Source: Gnetum montanum (taxonomy: Eukaryota > Streptophyta > Gnetopsida > Gnetales > Gnetaceae). From it: a stretch of DNA of 23,718 nucleotides. The DNA lies in assembly GCA_015680685.1 (NCBI GenBank), contig MNCI01017670.1, forward strand, positions 27,104-50,821, given 5' to 3'. This document shows, piece by piece, positions 9,531-19,084 of this stretch. Positions within the stretch are counted from its first letter, which is position 1. Each line of letters starts with the position of its first letter. The position numbers and the translations under genes are program-made. The notes beneath the pieces are model-generated. The model made no database searches. It was not told the DNA's origin and saw only the letters and a program-made list of their open reading frames with translations.

Positions 9531-9730
9531 ACATCACATGTTTGCTAGATCCATGGAATGATGAGAAGAAATTTTAGTCCATCCTTCCATATTATTTTGC
9601 ATAAACAAGAAGCATCAACATAATAATCAAGGTTGGAAAATTTGCCATCTCTAGCAACAAGAAGAAGATTCATCTTTGGTGGATCTTTTGAAGACCTGTG
9701 CAATTTTGTAAACTTTAATATTTATCTAGG

Positions 9731-9853
9731 CTTTCTATCCTTTTTTAATACATCCACTTGAATACCATTTTGTAATGTGGCATTCACATTTTGTAATGGT
9801 AGTTAACTAGTCTTGATCATCCCACAATTTTTGTAATGGCACTTTATCCATAT
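9731..9853 (+). repeat. Left arm of a perfect 123-bp inverted duplication
   Basis: Its reverse complement is 10212-10334 with no mismatch that I can find. The arm ends exactly at the N at 9854, and the other arm ends exactly at the N at 10335. It is the sequence just upstream of the B polypurine tract, so it should occur once. This is an assembly overlap and not a biological repeat. Confidence 0.9.
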
Positions 9854-9854
9854 N

Positions 9855-10165
9855 CAATAATGAATATGAATCAATCTCGATCTTATTGTCATTCATGGAA
9901 TGTGTCCAGGTACAATGCCACTTGAATAAGATATCGTACAATTAATTCAAATCACACTATAGGCATTCATTGACTACTTGCTAAGATTATGGGAGAAAAC
10001 TACAAGAGCTTAGCTACACTATTGACCAAATGGTCATAAATACGTAGCAAGTGCTTGCATTTAAGATGCATTGGTTAGGACGCATCAATGTGTCCTCATC
10101 AATGCATATGTGTCAATGCATCTAAGATGCATCGATGAGGTTAACTAACATATGGTATTTCATCA
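9855..10165 (-). repeat. 5' piece of the element B 3' LTR (inverted by assembly)
   Basis: On the minus strand it starts TGATGAAATACC at 10165 and matches 4018-4357, including GTACCTGGACACATTCC. It has fewer GATGCATC-type units than the 5' LTR, which explains its shorter length. The polypurine tract GTCATGGGGGTA (10177-10166) lies just before it. Confidence 0.85.
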
Positions 10166-10334
10166 TACCCCCATGACTAACTAAAAATTCTTCTTCAAGT
10201 TATATATATATATATGGATAAAGTGCCATTACAAAAATTGTGGGATGATCAAGACTAGTTAACTACCATTACAAAATGTGAATGCCACATTACAAAATGG
10301 TATTCAAGTGGATGTATTAAAAAAGGATAGAAAG
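9855..10334 (-). other. Contig placed in the wrong orientation within element B
   Basis: Reverse-complemented, it begins with the 123 bp that end at 9853, continues through a (TA)n stretch, the polypurine tract (10177-10166) and 311 bp of family II LTR (10165-9855). Its other end then points to the remaining LTR at 10336. About 320 bp of LTR, equivalent to 4358-4676, is missing at the 10335 join. Confidence 0.9.
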
Positions 10335-10335
10335 N

Positions 10336-10561
10336 TGATTAACTTAGTTCAAGACCCCAATAACATCATAATCATATGTCTCACTTTGGACTAAATCATA
10401 CATGATAAAGCTACTACTAGTCCAAGTGGAAAGATAACAACCTGTGATCATTGCTTAACAATCTAGATACCGCACTAGTTCCATTCATGGAATTCAATCG
10501 AATTGCACATACATGCTTGTGATTCATATGGTTGGGTGTAGGTTATACCCACTACTCATCA
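10336..10561 (+). repeat. 3' piece of the element B 3' LTR
   Basis: It matches 4677-4901 with scattered, mostly transition differences and ends ACTCATCA at 10561. Directly after it comes CCTCA, the target duplication, and then minus-strand gag of the host element G. No primer site follows, as expected for a 3' LTR. Confidence 0.85.
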
Positions 10562-10566
10562 CCTCA

Positions 10567-11150
10567 TAATTTTCAATGTGGATTGAAAATTTTCATCCAA
10601 TGAAGCCTTCATTTTATTCATCTTTATCAATATTTCAATGAACTATTTTGCATCAACAAATTTTTTCATAAAACAACATCATGAAGTGGTGCCTCTTTTT
10701 CTTGGTAATCACAATTTGAACTTCCTTCTTAAAAAGGGATTGGTCTCAATTGTACACCTATGCACTTTTCTTCTTCAATAATTCTTCTTCTTCTTTAGCC
10801 ACTTATTTGATGAACCTCTAAATTTGATGGGCTCTAGGTTCTAATAGCTTCTCTTGGGCATAGCTTCCTAGGATTCCCCTCATTTTATATCAAATCTCAT
10901 CTATGATGTGATGCCTAGGAATTTATGCAGCAAGGAATAGTATATTTTCAAGACTCCATCAAGGGATTCAAGATCCCCATGCATCCAACATTGGATCTTC
11001 TATGTAACAACTTGTATTTTTGGGTACCCTTGGTATGTATGATCTTTGTAGAGTTTTTGATGCTTATGCTTGTCTGTACTTTATGCATGTTTTGGTTTGA
11101 TGTATTTTTTATGATTTTTCCTAGAGGCTTGATGATGATGTTGAGCTTTG
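10567..11150 (-). pseudogene. Capsid region of the gag of element G, minus strand (part 1)
   Basis: The reverse complement matches element B gag from about 5790 to 6330. Clear blocks are the word CTATGCCCAAGAGAAGC (B: CTATGCCCAAGAAAGAT) and the stretch around TTCCTAGGCATCACATCATAGATGAG (split here at 10925-10895; B: 5967-6015). At the protein level ILNPLMES parallels NHEPLDAA of B. Homology weakens above about 11040 and is lost by 11150. Together with 3591-4017 it forms one gag cut by element B. Many stops and indels are present, so it is a dead copy, older than B. Confidence 0.75.
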
Positions 11151-11980
11151 AAATGTTCAGATGCATTAGTGATATCATGTATATTTATATTTAGATATTG
11201 AATTTTTGATATATTTTATAATCATTGATAGATGTGCAGTAACCTTGTGTTTTGTGTGGTAGGATTTTGTATTGGTTGAAATCATGGCATGGTATGTGAT
11301 TTATAATTTGTTTGTTCATTTTTTGTAAAGCATATGTTATGATCCTTTGGTAATGTTGTGTGATAATAGTTTGTATTATATTGAGCTTAGATTAATTTCA
11401 CTTTTATTATGAGAGGTGTTGGGATTTTTTTTGTAACGTGGATTTTATTGTATTTGTTCAGTTCATTTTTTAAGCATGTGTATGTGAGTTATGTGAGTGG
11501 GAGAGGAAGTTACATATGAGATAAATAAGATTTATGATATTAATTGCTGTAATTAAATGTTAGAATTATTGTAATTCATGTGTGTATGTGATCTAGAATT
11601 TTTAGGAGTGAGATAATTTTGTTATTTCATGTTGATTGGTTTGGAGAATTGGAGATTTCCATTAATCTTGATATTTTGTTCAGATTCATTTTTCCCTTGC
11701 TATGATTTGGTTAAGCTTAATGTGACTTCTAGTTTGTTTATCGATCTTTTTGGGATTTCTCTTTCAATCATTTATATTGCAATCTTCACATTGGATTCAT
11801 TTCCTTTTGTGTTAAGTTTTCCATCTTTGTATTTTGTTAATTCTAGTTTTCCTTATTGATTTAGTTTTGCACTTTCTTTGTTCTTTGTTGATTCTTGTTC
11901 ATGGGTTGTTAAGCTCTTATGTTTTTCTAGCTCCTTTCCGCATCATCTTAGTGTTTCTTGGTTGATTTTCCATCTTTTCT
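11151..11980. other. Unassigned T-rich sequence
   Basis: No domain, RNA gene or LTR end was recognised. The strand is T-rich with TTTTGT-type words. Open frames here are low-complexity hydrophobic translations of T-rich DNA. By position it could hold the 5' leader of element G on the minus strand, but I found no primer site or LTR end for G. Confidence 0.4.
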
Positions 11981-11984
11981 TAGT

Positions 11985-12340
11985 GTTCAAGATGTCCCAA
12001 ACCTCCTCCAAATGTTCCTCCCACCTATCAAGACATTCAATAAGATGTCTCATCAATGGCTATGATGTCTCATCATCATCAAATATGTCTTCCAAGAAAT
12101 GCCTCAAATTTGTGAGAGATGTTTTACATTTTTTCTTAGATGTCTCAATCTAAGCTGGAGATGCCTTAAATTTTCTTGAGATGTATCATCTTTAATAGAG
12201 ACATCTTCCTAGAAACACCTCAAATTTCCTTGAGACGTCTTCAATTTTTCTAAGATGTCTCCTAGTCATTGCAGATGTCCCAATTCTACCTAACATCTTC
12301 TCCAAGAGATCTAGTAATTTTCGAAACATCTCCCCTACAA
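11985..12340. repeat. Degenerate array of GATGTCTC / GAGACATC motifs
   Basis: The octamer GATGTCTC or a close form occurs repeatedly (for example 11990, 12054, 12066, 12100, 12143, 12258), along with the opposite orientation GAGACATC (12198) and GAGACGTC (12232). Units are irregularly spaced at 10-60 bp and linked by AATTTTCTTGAG-like words. It resembles the motif arrays in U3 of the LTRs, so it may be the U3 of an unrecognised LTR. Confidence 0.55.
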
Positions 12341-12881
12341 GTTCAACTTTGCCAGAAACTTGGATTTTGTGGAATTTGGTTTTTTGGTTTGGATTGAAGT
12401 ATGGATTTCTTGGTCTCTATGCTTTCTAAAACCTTGTTGAATATTTCCTGTTTCTTGGATTAACATTGTTCTTCTTGGGTCTTTAAATTATAGGTCTTTT
12501 CCCTTAGATTGGATGATTGTTAATTGATTTGAACATTGGTTGATTGTAATTTCTTTCATTTGATCATTTTGGACTATTCACTTGACCATTTATTGATGTT
12601 TCCAAACTCTTGATACAAGCTTTCACCATGTCAATCTTAATAATCTTCTCATTGGAGTCTTGAGTTTGAAATAATCTTCTTAGTTATGAGAATATTTAAT
12701 GGTTTAATTATTAACTCATATGTGATTCTTGGCTATTGGTGATCTTAGTCTTCCCATTGTTTTGACACTTAATTTTTTGGAAGTTATGATCATGTTTGCC
12801 TCTTCTTGGGCTTTGTTGGTATTTTAGGATGTGGATGAGATATGTGAGATCTCTTGGATGATGGGCTTGGTTCCTTATGAT
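12341..12881. other. Unassigned sequence upstream of the chromovirus-like LTR
   Basis: It is AT-rich, with many TTGGATT and CTTGG words. I see no coding signal, LTR end or RNA gene. It flanks the LTR at 12882. Confidence 0.4.
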
Positions 12882-14771
12882 TGTGACATCCCATCCTAGA
12901 ATGTCATGAAAAACATCAAATATATGTTATATTAGACATTACACATAAGAAGACAATGTACTAAATATCAAATATATGTAATGTTTGACATTATGCGTAA
13001 AGGAAATGATAGAGAATGTTCAAAAGAAAAAGAAAAGAATGCTTTATTGATATTGAATAGTGCATGTAGATCATGCTTTGAGAGTGTTCCTTGGGATTTT
13101 TTCCCTTTGACATCTATTCCTTAGAGGCAATCTAGCATTGCCACCACAATTAGGCCTATAACTAACCAAAAGGGATGGCCAGTCCACTTCCTATCTCAAG
13201 CTCCTCTGACTTGCTTGTACCAACTCTGCCACTCCATGCTAGCATAACCTCTAAGCCTAGGTATAAATGCCTTAGGTCAAACCCCCAAAGGTCACCTCAA
13301 GAGACATGTCTATTATTACAATGTGCCCTTTCGAGTCTCAATTACAATTATCCTTTTGGATCTTGTTAAGATAATGATAACACTTATTATGAAGAGGCAC
13401 CATCTTTGTTAGGTAGCAACATCATTTGGAAATGGGGATGTGACAATGATGCTAGAATTCCCATGTCTTGGTTAGATCTATTGGTGTCATGTGATTCCCT
13501 AGAATAGTATTCTTGTGAGAATTCCTTGTATTGATGGATCTCTTGATTAGATGGATGCTTTGGTTTTGTTGTTATCCTCCACATTTAGTTGGATGCCATT
13601 TTTGTATGTTGTTTATATGGATGATGGAGCTAGTATCAAGTTGTGTGGATGATTAGATATGAGATCCATCTAGATGGTTTGATGATTGATCCCCACTAGG
13701 ATGCACAAGTGTGGCTTTCATGGGAGTTTCCATCCTACATGAAAGGATAATTTCATGGCTCATTGGTGTTTTTATTTTTGTACCTCTAGAATGTTAGAGG
13801 TGTGATACCTTTATCATCGGTATGTTTGAAGAATACTAGAAATTGCTCTTGGATGATACTTCACATTCTAGTTGAGATTAATAATATATCCATCCACATC
13901 GTAATTTGATATTTGATTTGGATGCATGATGGTTTTGACATTTGGCAAGTATACATGACAACACAACACATTTAATGTTAAATGTGGTATGTGTTAGCCT
14001 CCTTGGTTGTGGTGATGGTTGAAGGGGACAAATTATTGTTTTGGTTATGCTTGACGATTAGATGCTTCATTGTATGATGTTTACTTTGTTATTATTTCAT
14101 TAGTGGATGTTTTGGCTATACATATGTATGCTTGTTTGTATGTTTTAGAGCTAACATGTTTTACAAGTCAGCCATGCTCCTCCTAACTCCCATGAGATCT
14201 ATTCATTCAATGATTGGAGGTGATGCCAAGGTTTCTCACTTAGTTTTACACTGATAGTTCATTTTATTTATAGGTTGATTAAACTGGAAGGAGATGAGAG
14301 ATCTTGAATGGTTAGACATTTTGTGCTTGTTGATGTTATGTTTTTAGTTTAGAGTTTTAGCTATTTATATCTTTTGCTTCCAACATTATACTACACATTG
14401 TATCTCATATTTTTCTATTTTGAATATATGGATTATGTATGGATTAGACCAATGATACTATGCTTTTTATATATATTATGGAGATTCATTTTTGTAGATA
14501 TATTATCTCTTTTCAGTTAAGCATTTCAATTCCTAGTGTATATGTTTCTAGTATATATATTTTATGTGATTTTATATTTATGCATTTCTTTTTCTTCCAT
14601 TATTAATTCCTCTCATTTTTTTTCGAGTCATGGCTTCATGCTAGATTCCTTTGTATTCTTTTCACTATAAGATCATTCATTTTCATATTTCTTGCCATGA
14701 CCAATCATTTCATTAGGGTTTTACTCAAAGTAATGCTCTTTAACATAAGGTCTAGGAAGGAGGGTGTTATA
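12882..14771 (+). repeat. 5' LTR of a chromovirus-like Ty3/gypsy element (about 1.9 kb)
   Basis: It begins TGTGACATCCCATCC, a start typical of Tekay/Del-type LTRs, and ends GGAAGGAGGGTGTTATA just before an initiator-Met-like primer site. The length is large but usual for that clade. Inside, no coding region is supported; the open frames at 13175-13584 look like chance. The expected terminal CA appears as TA, a C-to-T change. The 5 bases before it are ATGAT; the 3' LTR was not found in the window, so the duplication cannot be tested. Confidence 0.65.
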
Positions 14772-14774
14772 AGT

Positions 14775-14790
14775 TGGTATTAGTGCAAGG
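14775..14790 (+). promoter_or_regulatory. Primer-binding site, initiator-Met tRNA type, degenerate
   Basis: TGGTATTAGTGCAAGG lies three bases after the LTR end and resembles the common plant TGGTATCAGAGCC primer site with a few changes. It differs clearly from the tRNA-Asp type of the other elements, so this is a separate lineage. Confidence 0.65.
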
Positions 14791-14827
14791 TTTTTTTGAT
14801 TTTTCTTTTGCATTGTTATGTCTAGTG

Positions 14828-14905
14828 ATGGTAGGTGCTAGAAGTAAACATTGTTGTGCTAGGAGGATGGATGTTGGGCCTAGCAACCTAACATTGATAC
14901 CCAAC
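14828..14905 (+). pseudogene. Gag start of the chromovirus-like element
   Basis: An ATG at 14828 opens a frame rich in Arg and Cys (MVGARSKHCCARRMD), about 40 bp after the primer site, as expected for gag. It is interrupted at 14905 by the solo LTR E and continues at 15938 after removal of the LTR and one copy of CCAAC. Only the first 60 or so codons are traceable, with stops. No capsid domain was found. Confidence 0.45.
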
Positions 14906-15937
14906 TGATGAGTGGCGAGGTACCGCTACACTCAACCATACGAATACGAGTGTGCACGCGCGGTCTGGTGAAACTCCGCAGACTAAATGCCTTAACACCA
15001 CAAGAAACACTTGGGGTTAATCGTTCGTTGTCTTCCCAGGCTTGCTTGTAAGTGTCACGGTGTATGGTTAAGCAAGTCTGAGGTATGTGATTTTTTTGGT
15101 ATTTTTCGGTTTATCTTCTATGCTATCAGAGGAAAGGGTTGAGAAACTAAGCTAACTCTAACTAATGTCCTAAGTCTAAATTAACTAGCGTCAGCATCCG
15201 TTCCCACTTACCGGACACACCCTGAACTATGCAACTGTGGCTTACCAAACGCTAATCGTTACTGGGATCACCACACGTAACGCAAGTGCTCGAAGTGGTC
15301 GTACTGAGGCACCTATTTAGCTTAAGTGTGATAAGCAGCCGATTCCTTAGCTAGCCGTACACACCCGTGGGTGCTCGTAACTAAGTCGTACTTATCACAC
15401 GTTCTAGCCTAGCAATGAGTAGCCGATTCCTTGACTAGCCGTACACATTGGACTACCACTGGGATTACCAAGCGCAGAATCCTGGAATACGCTACTGGGT
15501 TACCAAGCAGCCAATGCTCGTAATCAAGTCGTACTCATGCGTTGCGACAAGCAGCCGATTCCTTGACTAGCCGTACACGTCCGTAGACGCTCGTAATCAA
15601 GTCGTACTTGTGCGCACTAGGAAAGCAGTAAATAAACAACAATAAATGAAACCACGTGCTGCAAGGTTTATCCAATCAAGTTCGGTCTTATTGCCGTACA
15701 CAACTTGGGTTCAGGTTACAAGCTGCTCAAATAAAGAGCCGTTCACTCTAGGACTCCTACTGCGGGCACATGGGAAAAATTCTAACTCTGGAGTGATCAA
15801 TTTGCCAAAGCTTCGCTACTTCTAGCCAGGATTGGAAAATGAAGGGAGTGCCACCTCTTATTTATAGATATGACAGCGGACTGCGATATCGCGTACGTGA
15901 TATCGCGGCACAGTGCATGTCGCGTCTCATTACCAAC
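14901..15937 (-). mobile_element. Solo LTR E (family I) with perfect 5-bp target duplications
   Basis: The LTR is 14906-15932 (1027 bp) on the minus strand. CCAAC stands on both sides (14901-14905 and 15933-15937). Minus-strand order: start TAATGAGACGCG (first TG mutated to TA), two GATATC units 14 bp apart (15904, 15890), TATAAATA box (15866-15859), three U5 repeat blocks, end ACTCATCA. There is no primer site, polypurine tract or coding part beside it, so it arose by recombination between the two LTRs of a full element. It lies in the gag start of the chromovirus-like element and is therefore younger than that. Confidence 0.95.
15333..15615 (-). repeat. Three tandem U5 repeat blocks in solo LTR E
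   Basis: On the plus strand the word AGCCGATTCCTTGACTAGCC, then GTACAC, then CTCGTAATCAAGTCGTACT occurs around 15336, 15421 and 15552. The second block is longer because it carries an extra GGGATTACCAAGCGCAG-type insert that is itself echoed at 15500. Element F has two such blocks (about 21706-21770 and 21810-21880) and A has one. Copy number tracks LTR length: 893, 946 and 1027 bp. Confidence 0.8.
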
Positions 15938-16495
15938 CCTATTCTTGATTGAATGGAGAAGCCGTTGATGAATCCCTAAGAGGAGCCTATTACTCTAATT
16001 CCTACTCCTATGCAAGATGAGAAGATTAGCTAGATAGATATCAACCATTATCTATTTTAGCTCCTCCATCAACATACTAAGAAGAACTCTAGTTCATTGT
16101 TAACATAGATTCTTTCATGCATGGTTAGGTGCTTGGGTTTGGTGGATCAATATCTTGATTAACTGCTTATTGTTAGCTTTGTTGGTGGTTATGTGCTTGA
16201 TGTGGACCAAGTTTGCAAATCTATACCCTTGCTAGTTTAAAATACCACTTAGTTCTATGATCTCCACATCATGAACCTAGAGGATTATGATATCTTGGGT
16301 ATGGATTGGTTATCTTACTATTAAGGTAGCTTTAATTGTTGTCGTAAGATAGTTTTCTTAGTGAAAGATGATTGTGCTCATATGACATTGCATACTAGGC
16401 TATGAAAGGTGAAGATGGATCTTGTTTCGTTGAGATATTTTTGTTGTTTATTGCAGAAGGATTGTTCTTACTTCATTGTTTTGATTAGTGAGTGT
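15938..16495 (+). pseudogene. Aspartic protease remnant of the chromovirus-like element
   Basis: Retroelement protease cleaves the Gag-Pol precursor. The motif ILGMDWL at 16292-16312, followed by SYY, a stop and then FNC-CRKIVF, is the C-terminal signature of Ty3/gypsy proteases (usually D-I-L-G-M-D-W-L). LLQKDCSYF at about 16449-16475 parallels the linker that normally leads into reverse transcriptase. The catalytic D-S/T-G upstream was not found: from about 16010 to 16200 the match is poor and the distance from the gag start is far too short, so most of gag and the first part of the protease are deleted. No reverse transcriptase follows; similarity ends near 16495. Stops are present at 16322 and 16401. 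Confidence 0.65.
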
Positions 16496-19030
16496 AATGA
16501 CAAAAAATTTGATGCTAGAAATCAAATAGATTTGTGCAAAATAGTTTCACCTCAAGATCCACAAGCCTCAAAATGAATATGAGGTGCCTTAGGTAGTCTT
16601 GTTGATCATCGAAGAACTTAAGAGTCTGTTACTAGGTGAGAACAAGCAAAAACAAATGATAATGTGTAAATAATAAATCATAAGTAGATCCATGAGAGAA
16701 TCATGAGATAATGTAGAAAATGTGGCAAAAAAACTACAAATTTGTATTAAGATTAAACAAATATAGATGAGAAAATACAAATAAGAAAGCCTTTGGGCTT
16801 TCAAAATGTGGAACTACAAAAGTTCTATGATCTTTGTGAAAATGCTATTGAAACTCTGGCATGTAGGTGGGCTGGGTGCATTTTGAATCCTCATAAACAC
16901 ATCTCACTTCACTTAATTGATAGGCTGTAAATAGGTTCCTGACGCTCTCAATGATTAATTCTAGGAAAACGTCTTCAGGCTTTTAGATCTCTACTTTGCT
17001 TTAAATGTCTCAAGTTTGGAAGAGTTTTGATGATTCAAAAGTCCCAAAAAATGGTGTCAATTTTTGTCTAGATAAGCTTTGGTTTGTTGTTTCTATGTTA
17101 ACTTGGCTTGGGCAAGTTTCAAGCATTATAGATAGCATTTCCGGCACTTATTATGGCTAGAAACTACAACATTTTTCCCTATAGCCTTTTTGAACAATCA
17201 CAATGAGAATGCCATTGTTTTTGACATTATGAGGTTCAATTATGCTATTTTAGCATAATTTATGACAGTTTTCATATTCCATATCATGAATCACACTTTA
17301 CAAATTGAGAAAGCTTTGAGATTTTGGCAAAATAGGGTTACAAGACTAATTTTCTAAAGGGAAATCAAGATAATTTACTTTTGCTTTCAAATTCAACCAG
17401 AATTGCAAGACAAAATTTGACCACAATGCTTCCCTATTTACAGCATAAATTTTCTTGGAGGTGTTTCATTAACTCCTCTTTGTTAATGTTTTGAGGATTG
17501 ACTTGAAAGACATGAACAAAGAATGCGAAACACCACTGCGGGTTTATCATCAATGCTTCTCTCTCCATACTTAATTCTGTAGTTGAAAAATCATGCCAAG
17601 GAGTACTCTCAATGGTGAAGTAAGATTAATATGGAATAATGAAAGTTTAAAATGAGGTATTTTTGACTAAATTAGCTATTTAAAAATGGTTAAACATGCT
17701 AATGAAGAATTCCAAATTTTTTGGCATCGTGGTTATAGCATAGTGATATGCTCATTTGCTAACAAGGGCTTTACACTTCATGCTTGTGATACTGGTTACA
17801 TGTGCTTAGATTTGAACAAACTAGTTCTTTGGTATTGGCTATTATGAGCACTTGGCTTATTTTTTTTGAGCCATTAGTTACTCTATTTTAAGCTACCTTT
17901 GGCCTCTTTTTTCTAGGAGTAAAACCTTTTTTTGGATTCAATGCCAAGGCTAAACTTTTGTTGTCTCACTAAATGAAGCAATTGGAAATGTTAGCAAATG
18001 TATCGATGGAGCATATTATACAAGATGTCACATGTTGATGATACATGAATGTCAAACATAGGTTTTGATCGTTAACAAAGAAAGGCTTTAAAATAGTTGC
18101 ATGGTTATGGCTGTAAAAGGATAGCAAAAATGATATTGGGTAAGCACTATTAACATGCTTAAACAAGCTAACTAAATCTCATGTATCAAGATTGCAAGGT
18201 AACTCACTGCTATAATGAGTCATACCAGTGCAATAACTCTAGGTTCATCCCACAAACATAACTTGGAGAGAACAAGAAAAAAATCAAAGAATACATGAGG
18301 ATTATAAGAGATTACATTAGACAACAAGTAAGCATTAGCCATGAGATATAATTAGTAGAATTTGAGAATGTTGTGTCTTGCTTTGTGGATTTGTACAAAA
18401 TTTGTGGTATTTTAAGATGCCAAGAGAGAGAAGGTCATGCATGCTCTCTTGTCACATGCTACAAGGTCCATCAATGCTTCGCATCTATTTAAATATGTAA
18501 ACAAAGATAAACAAAGAGTAACTGCAAATAGGATAGCATTAGATATAATATAGTTTAAGGTAAAAATGGTTGAACTAGGCATGAATCAAGTCAAAGATGT
18601 CCAAAAGGCTTTAATGTGATTTTGTAAGGCCTTGGTGATGTCTTAGACAAGTCAAGGTTCAAGTGAGGAACTTAGTTTTTTGAACTAGGTTTATGTGGTC
18701 AAAAAGGCTTACAGGCTCAAGATTTAAGTAGTTAAGGTTGATTGATTGATTGACATAACCCAAAGGTCCATTTAAGCTCAAAGGCAAGTCAAAGTATTCC
18801 CACATCTTCATAGCTTAGTCCTACATGTCAATAAAAACATATTAAATGGTATCTACATGATATTTTTGTTAAATAGGATTAAAATACAATAAAATAATGC
18901 AATAAATTATATTAATTTTTTATTTTGGTCATTATATTGTTAAAACAGATAATAATTCGATACCTAGGTCATAAATACATAAAGTAATAATATTTTAATA
19001 TCAAATCAGGTCATAATGATTGGGCATTCT
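16496..19030. other. Unassigned sequence after the protease remnant
   Basis: I see no protein domain, LTR pair, rRNA or tRNA gene. The word TGTAATGACA at about 16494 could be a worn LTR start, but no matching end was found. One short stretch (17724-17805) has a tRNA-like look and is listed under findings. The base composition is AT-rich, with no CpG-rich parts. Confidence 0.4.
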
Positions 19031-19084
19031 CTAGGGTTAGCATGTTTGGGCATGCTAGGCAGCATGTGGATAGTGGATTCCAAC

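Larger units (their letters stand above)
4018..10561 (+). mobile_element. Element B: Athila-like element of family II, mis-assembled at its 3' end
   Basis: It has a 5' LTR (4018-4901), tRNA-Asp-type primer site, decayed gag, a long unassigned part, an env-like ORF start at 9420, and a 3' LTR in two pieces (9855-10165 inverted, 10336-10561 direct). It interrupts the minus-strand gag of G: the gag alignment stops at 10567 and resumes at 4017. The flanking 5 bases are CCCCA (4013-4017) and CCTCA (10562-10566), a target duplication with one C/T difference. I recognise no protease, reverse transcriptase, RNase H or integrase, so B looks like a deleted, dependent copy, although the N at 8365 could hide sequence. 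The two LTRs differ at many sites, so the insertion is old. Confidence 0.85.

Noticed and set aside
9731-10334. Large hairpin or inverted-repeat element
   Set aside because: The arms are identical, end exactly at two Ns, and fall in a part of element B that is single copy; an inverted contig explains everything.
10925-11194. Membrane-like plus-strand ORF of 89 codons
   Set aside because: It is the antisense of the G gag remnant; hydrophobicity comes from T-rich DNA.
11629-12153. Two hydrophobic plus-strand ORFs that might be small membrane proteins
   Set aside because: Low-complexity F/L/S-rich translation of T-rich DNA, with no conserved motif and overlap with a repeat array.
13175-13584. 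Short ORFs on both strands in the chromovirus-like LTR
   Set aside because: They lie inside an LTR, lack motifs and are of chance length.
15333-15615. CRISPR-like repeat-spacer array
   Set aside because: Only three unequal blocks inside the U5 of a plant LTR; the same block occurs in related LTRs.
16494-16504. LTR start TGTAATGACA
   Set aside because: No matching LTR end, primer site or second copy was found in the window.
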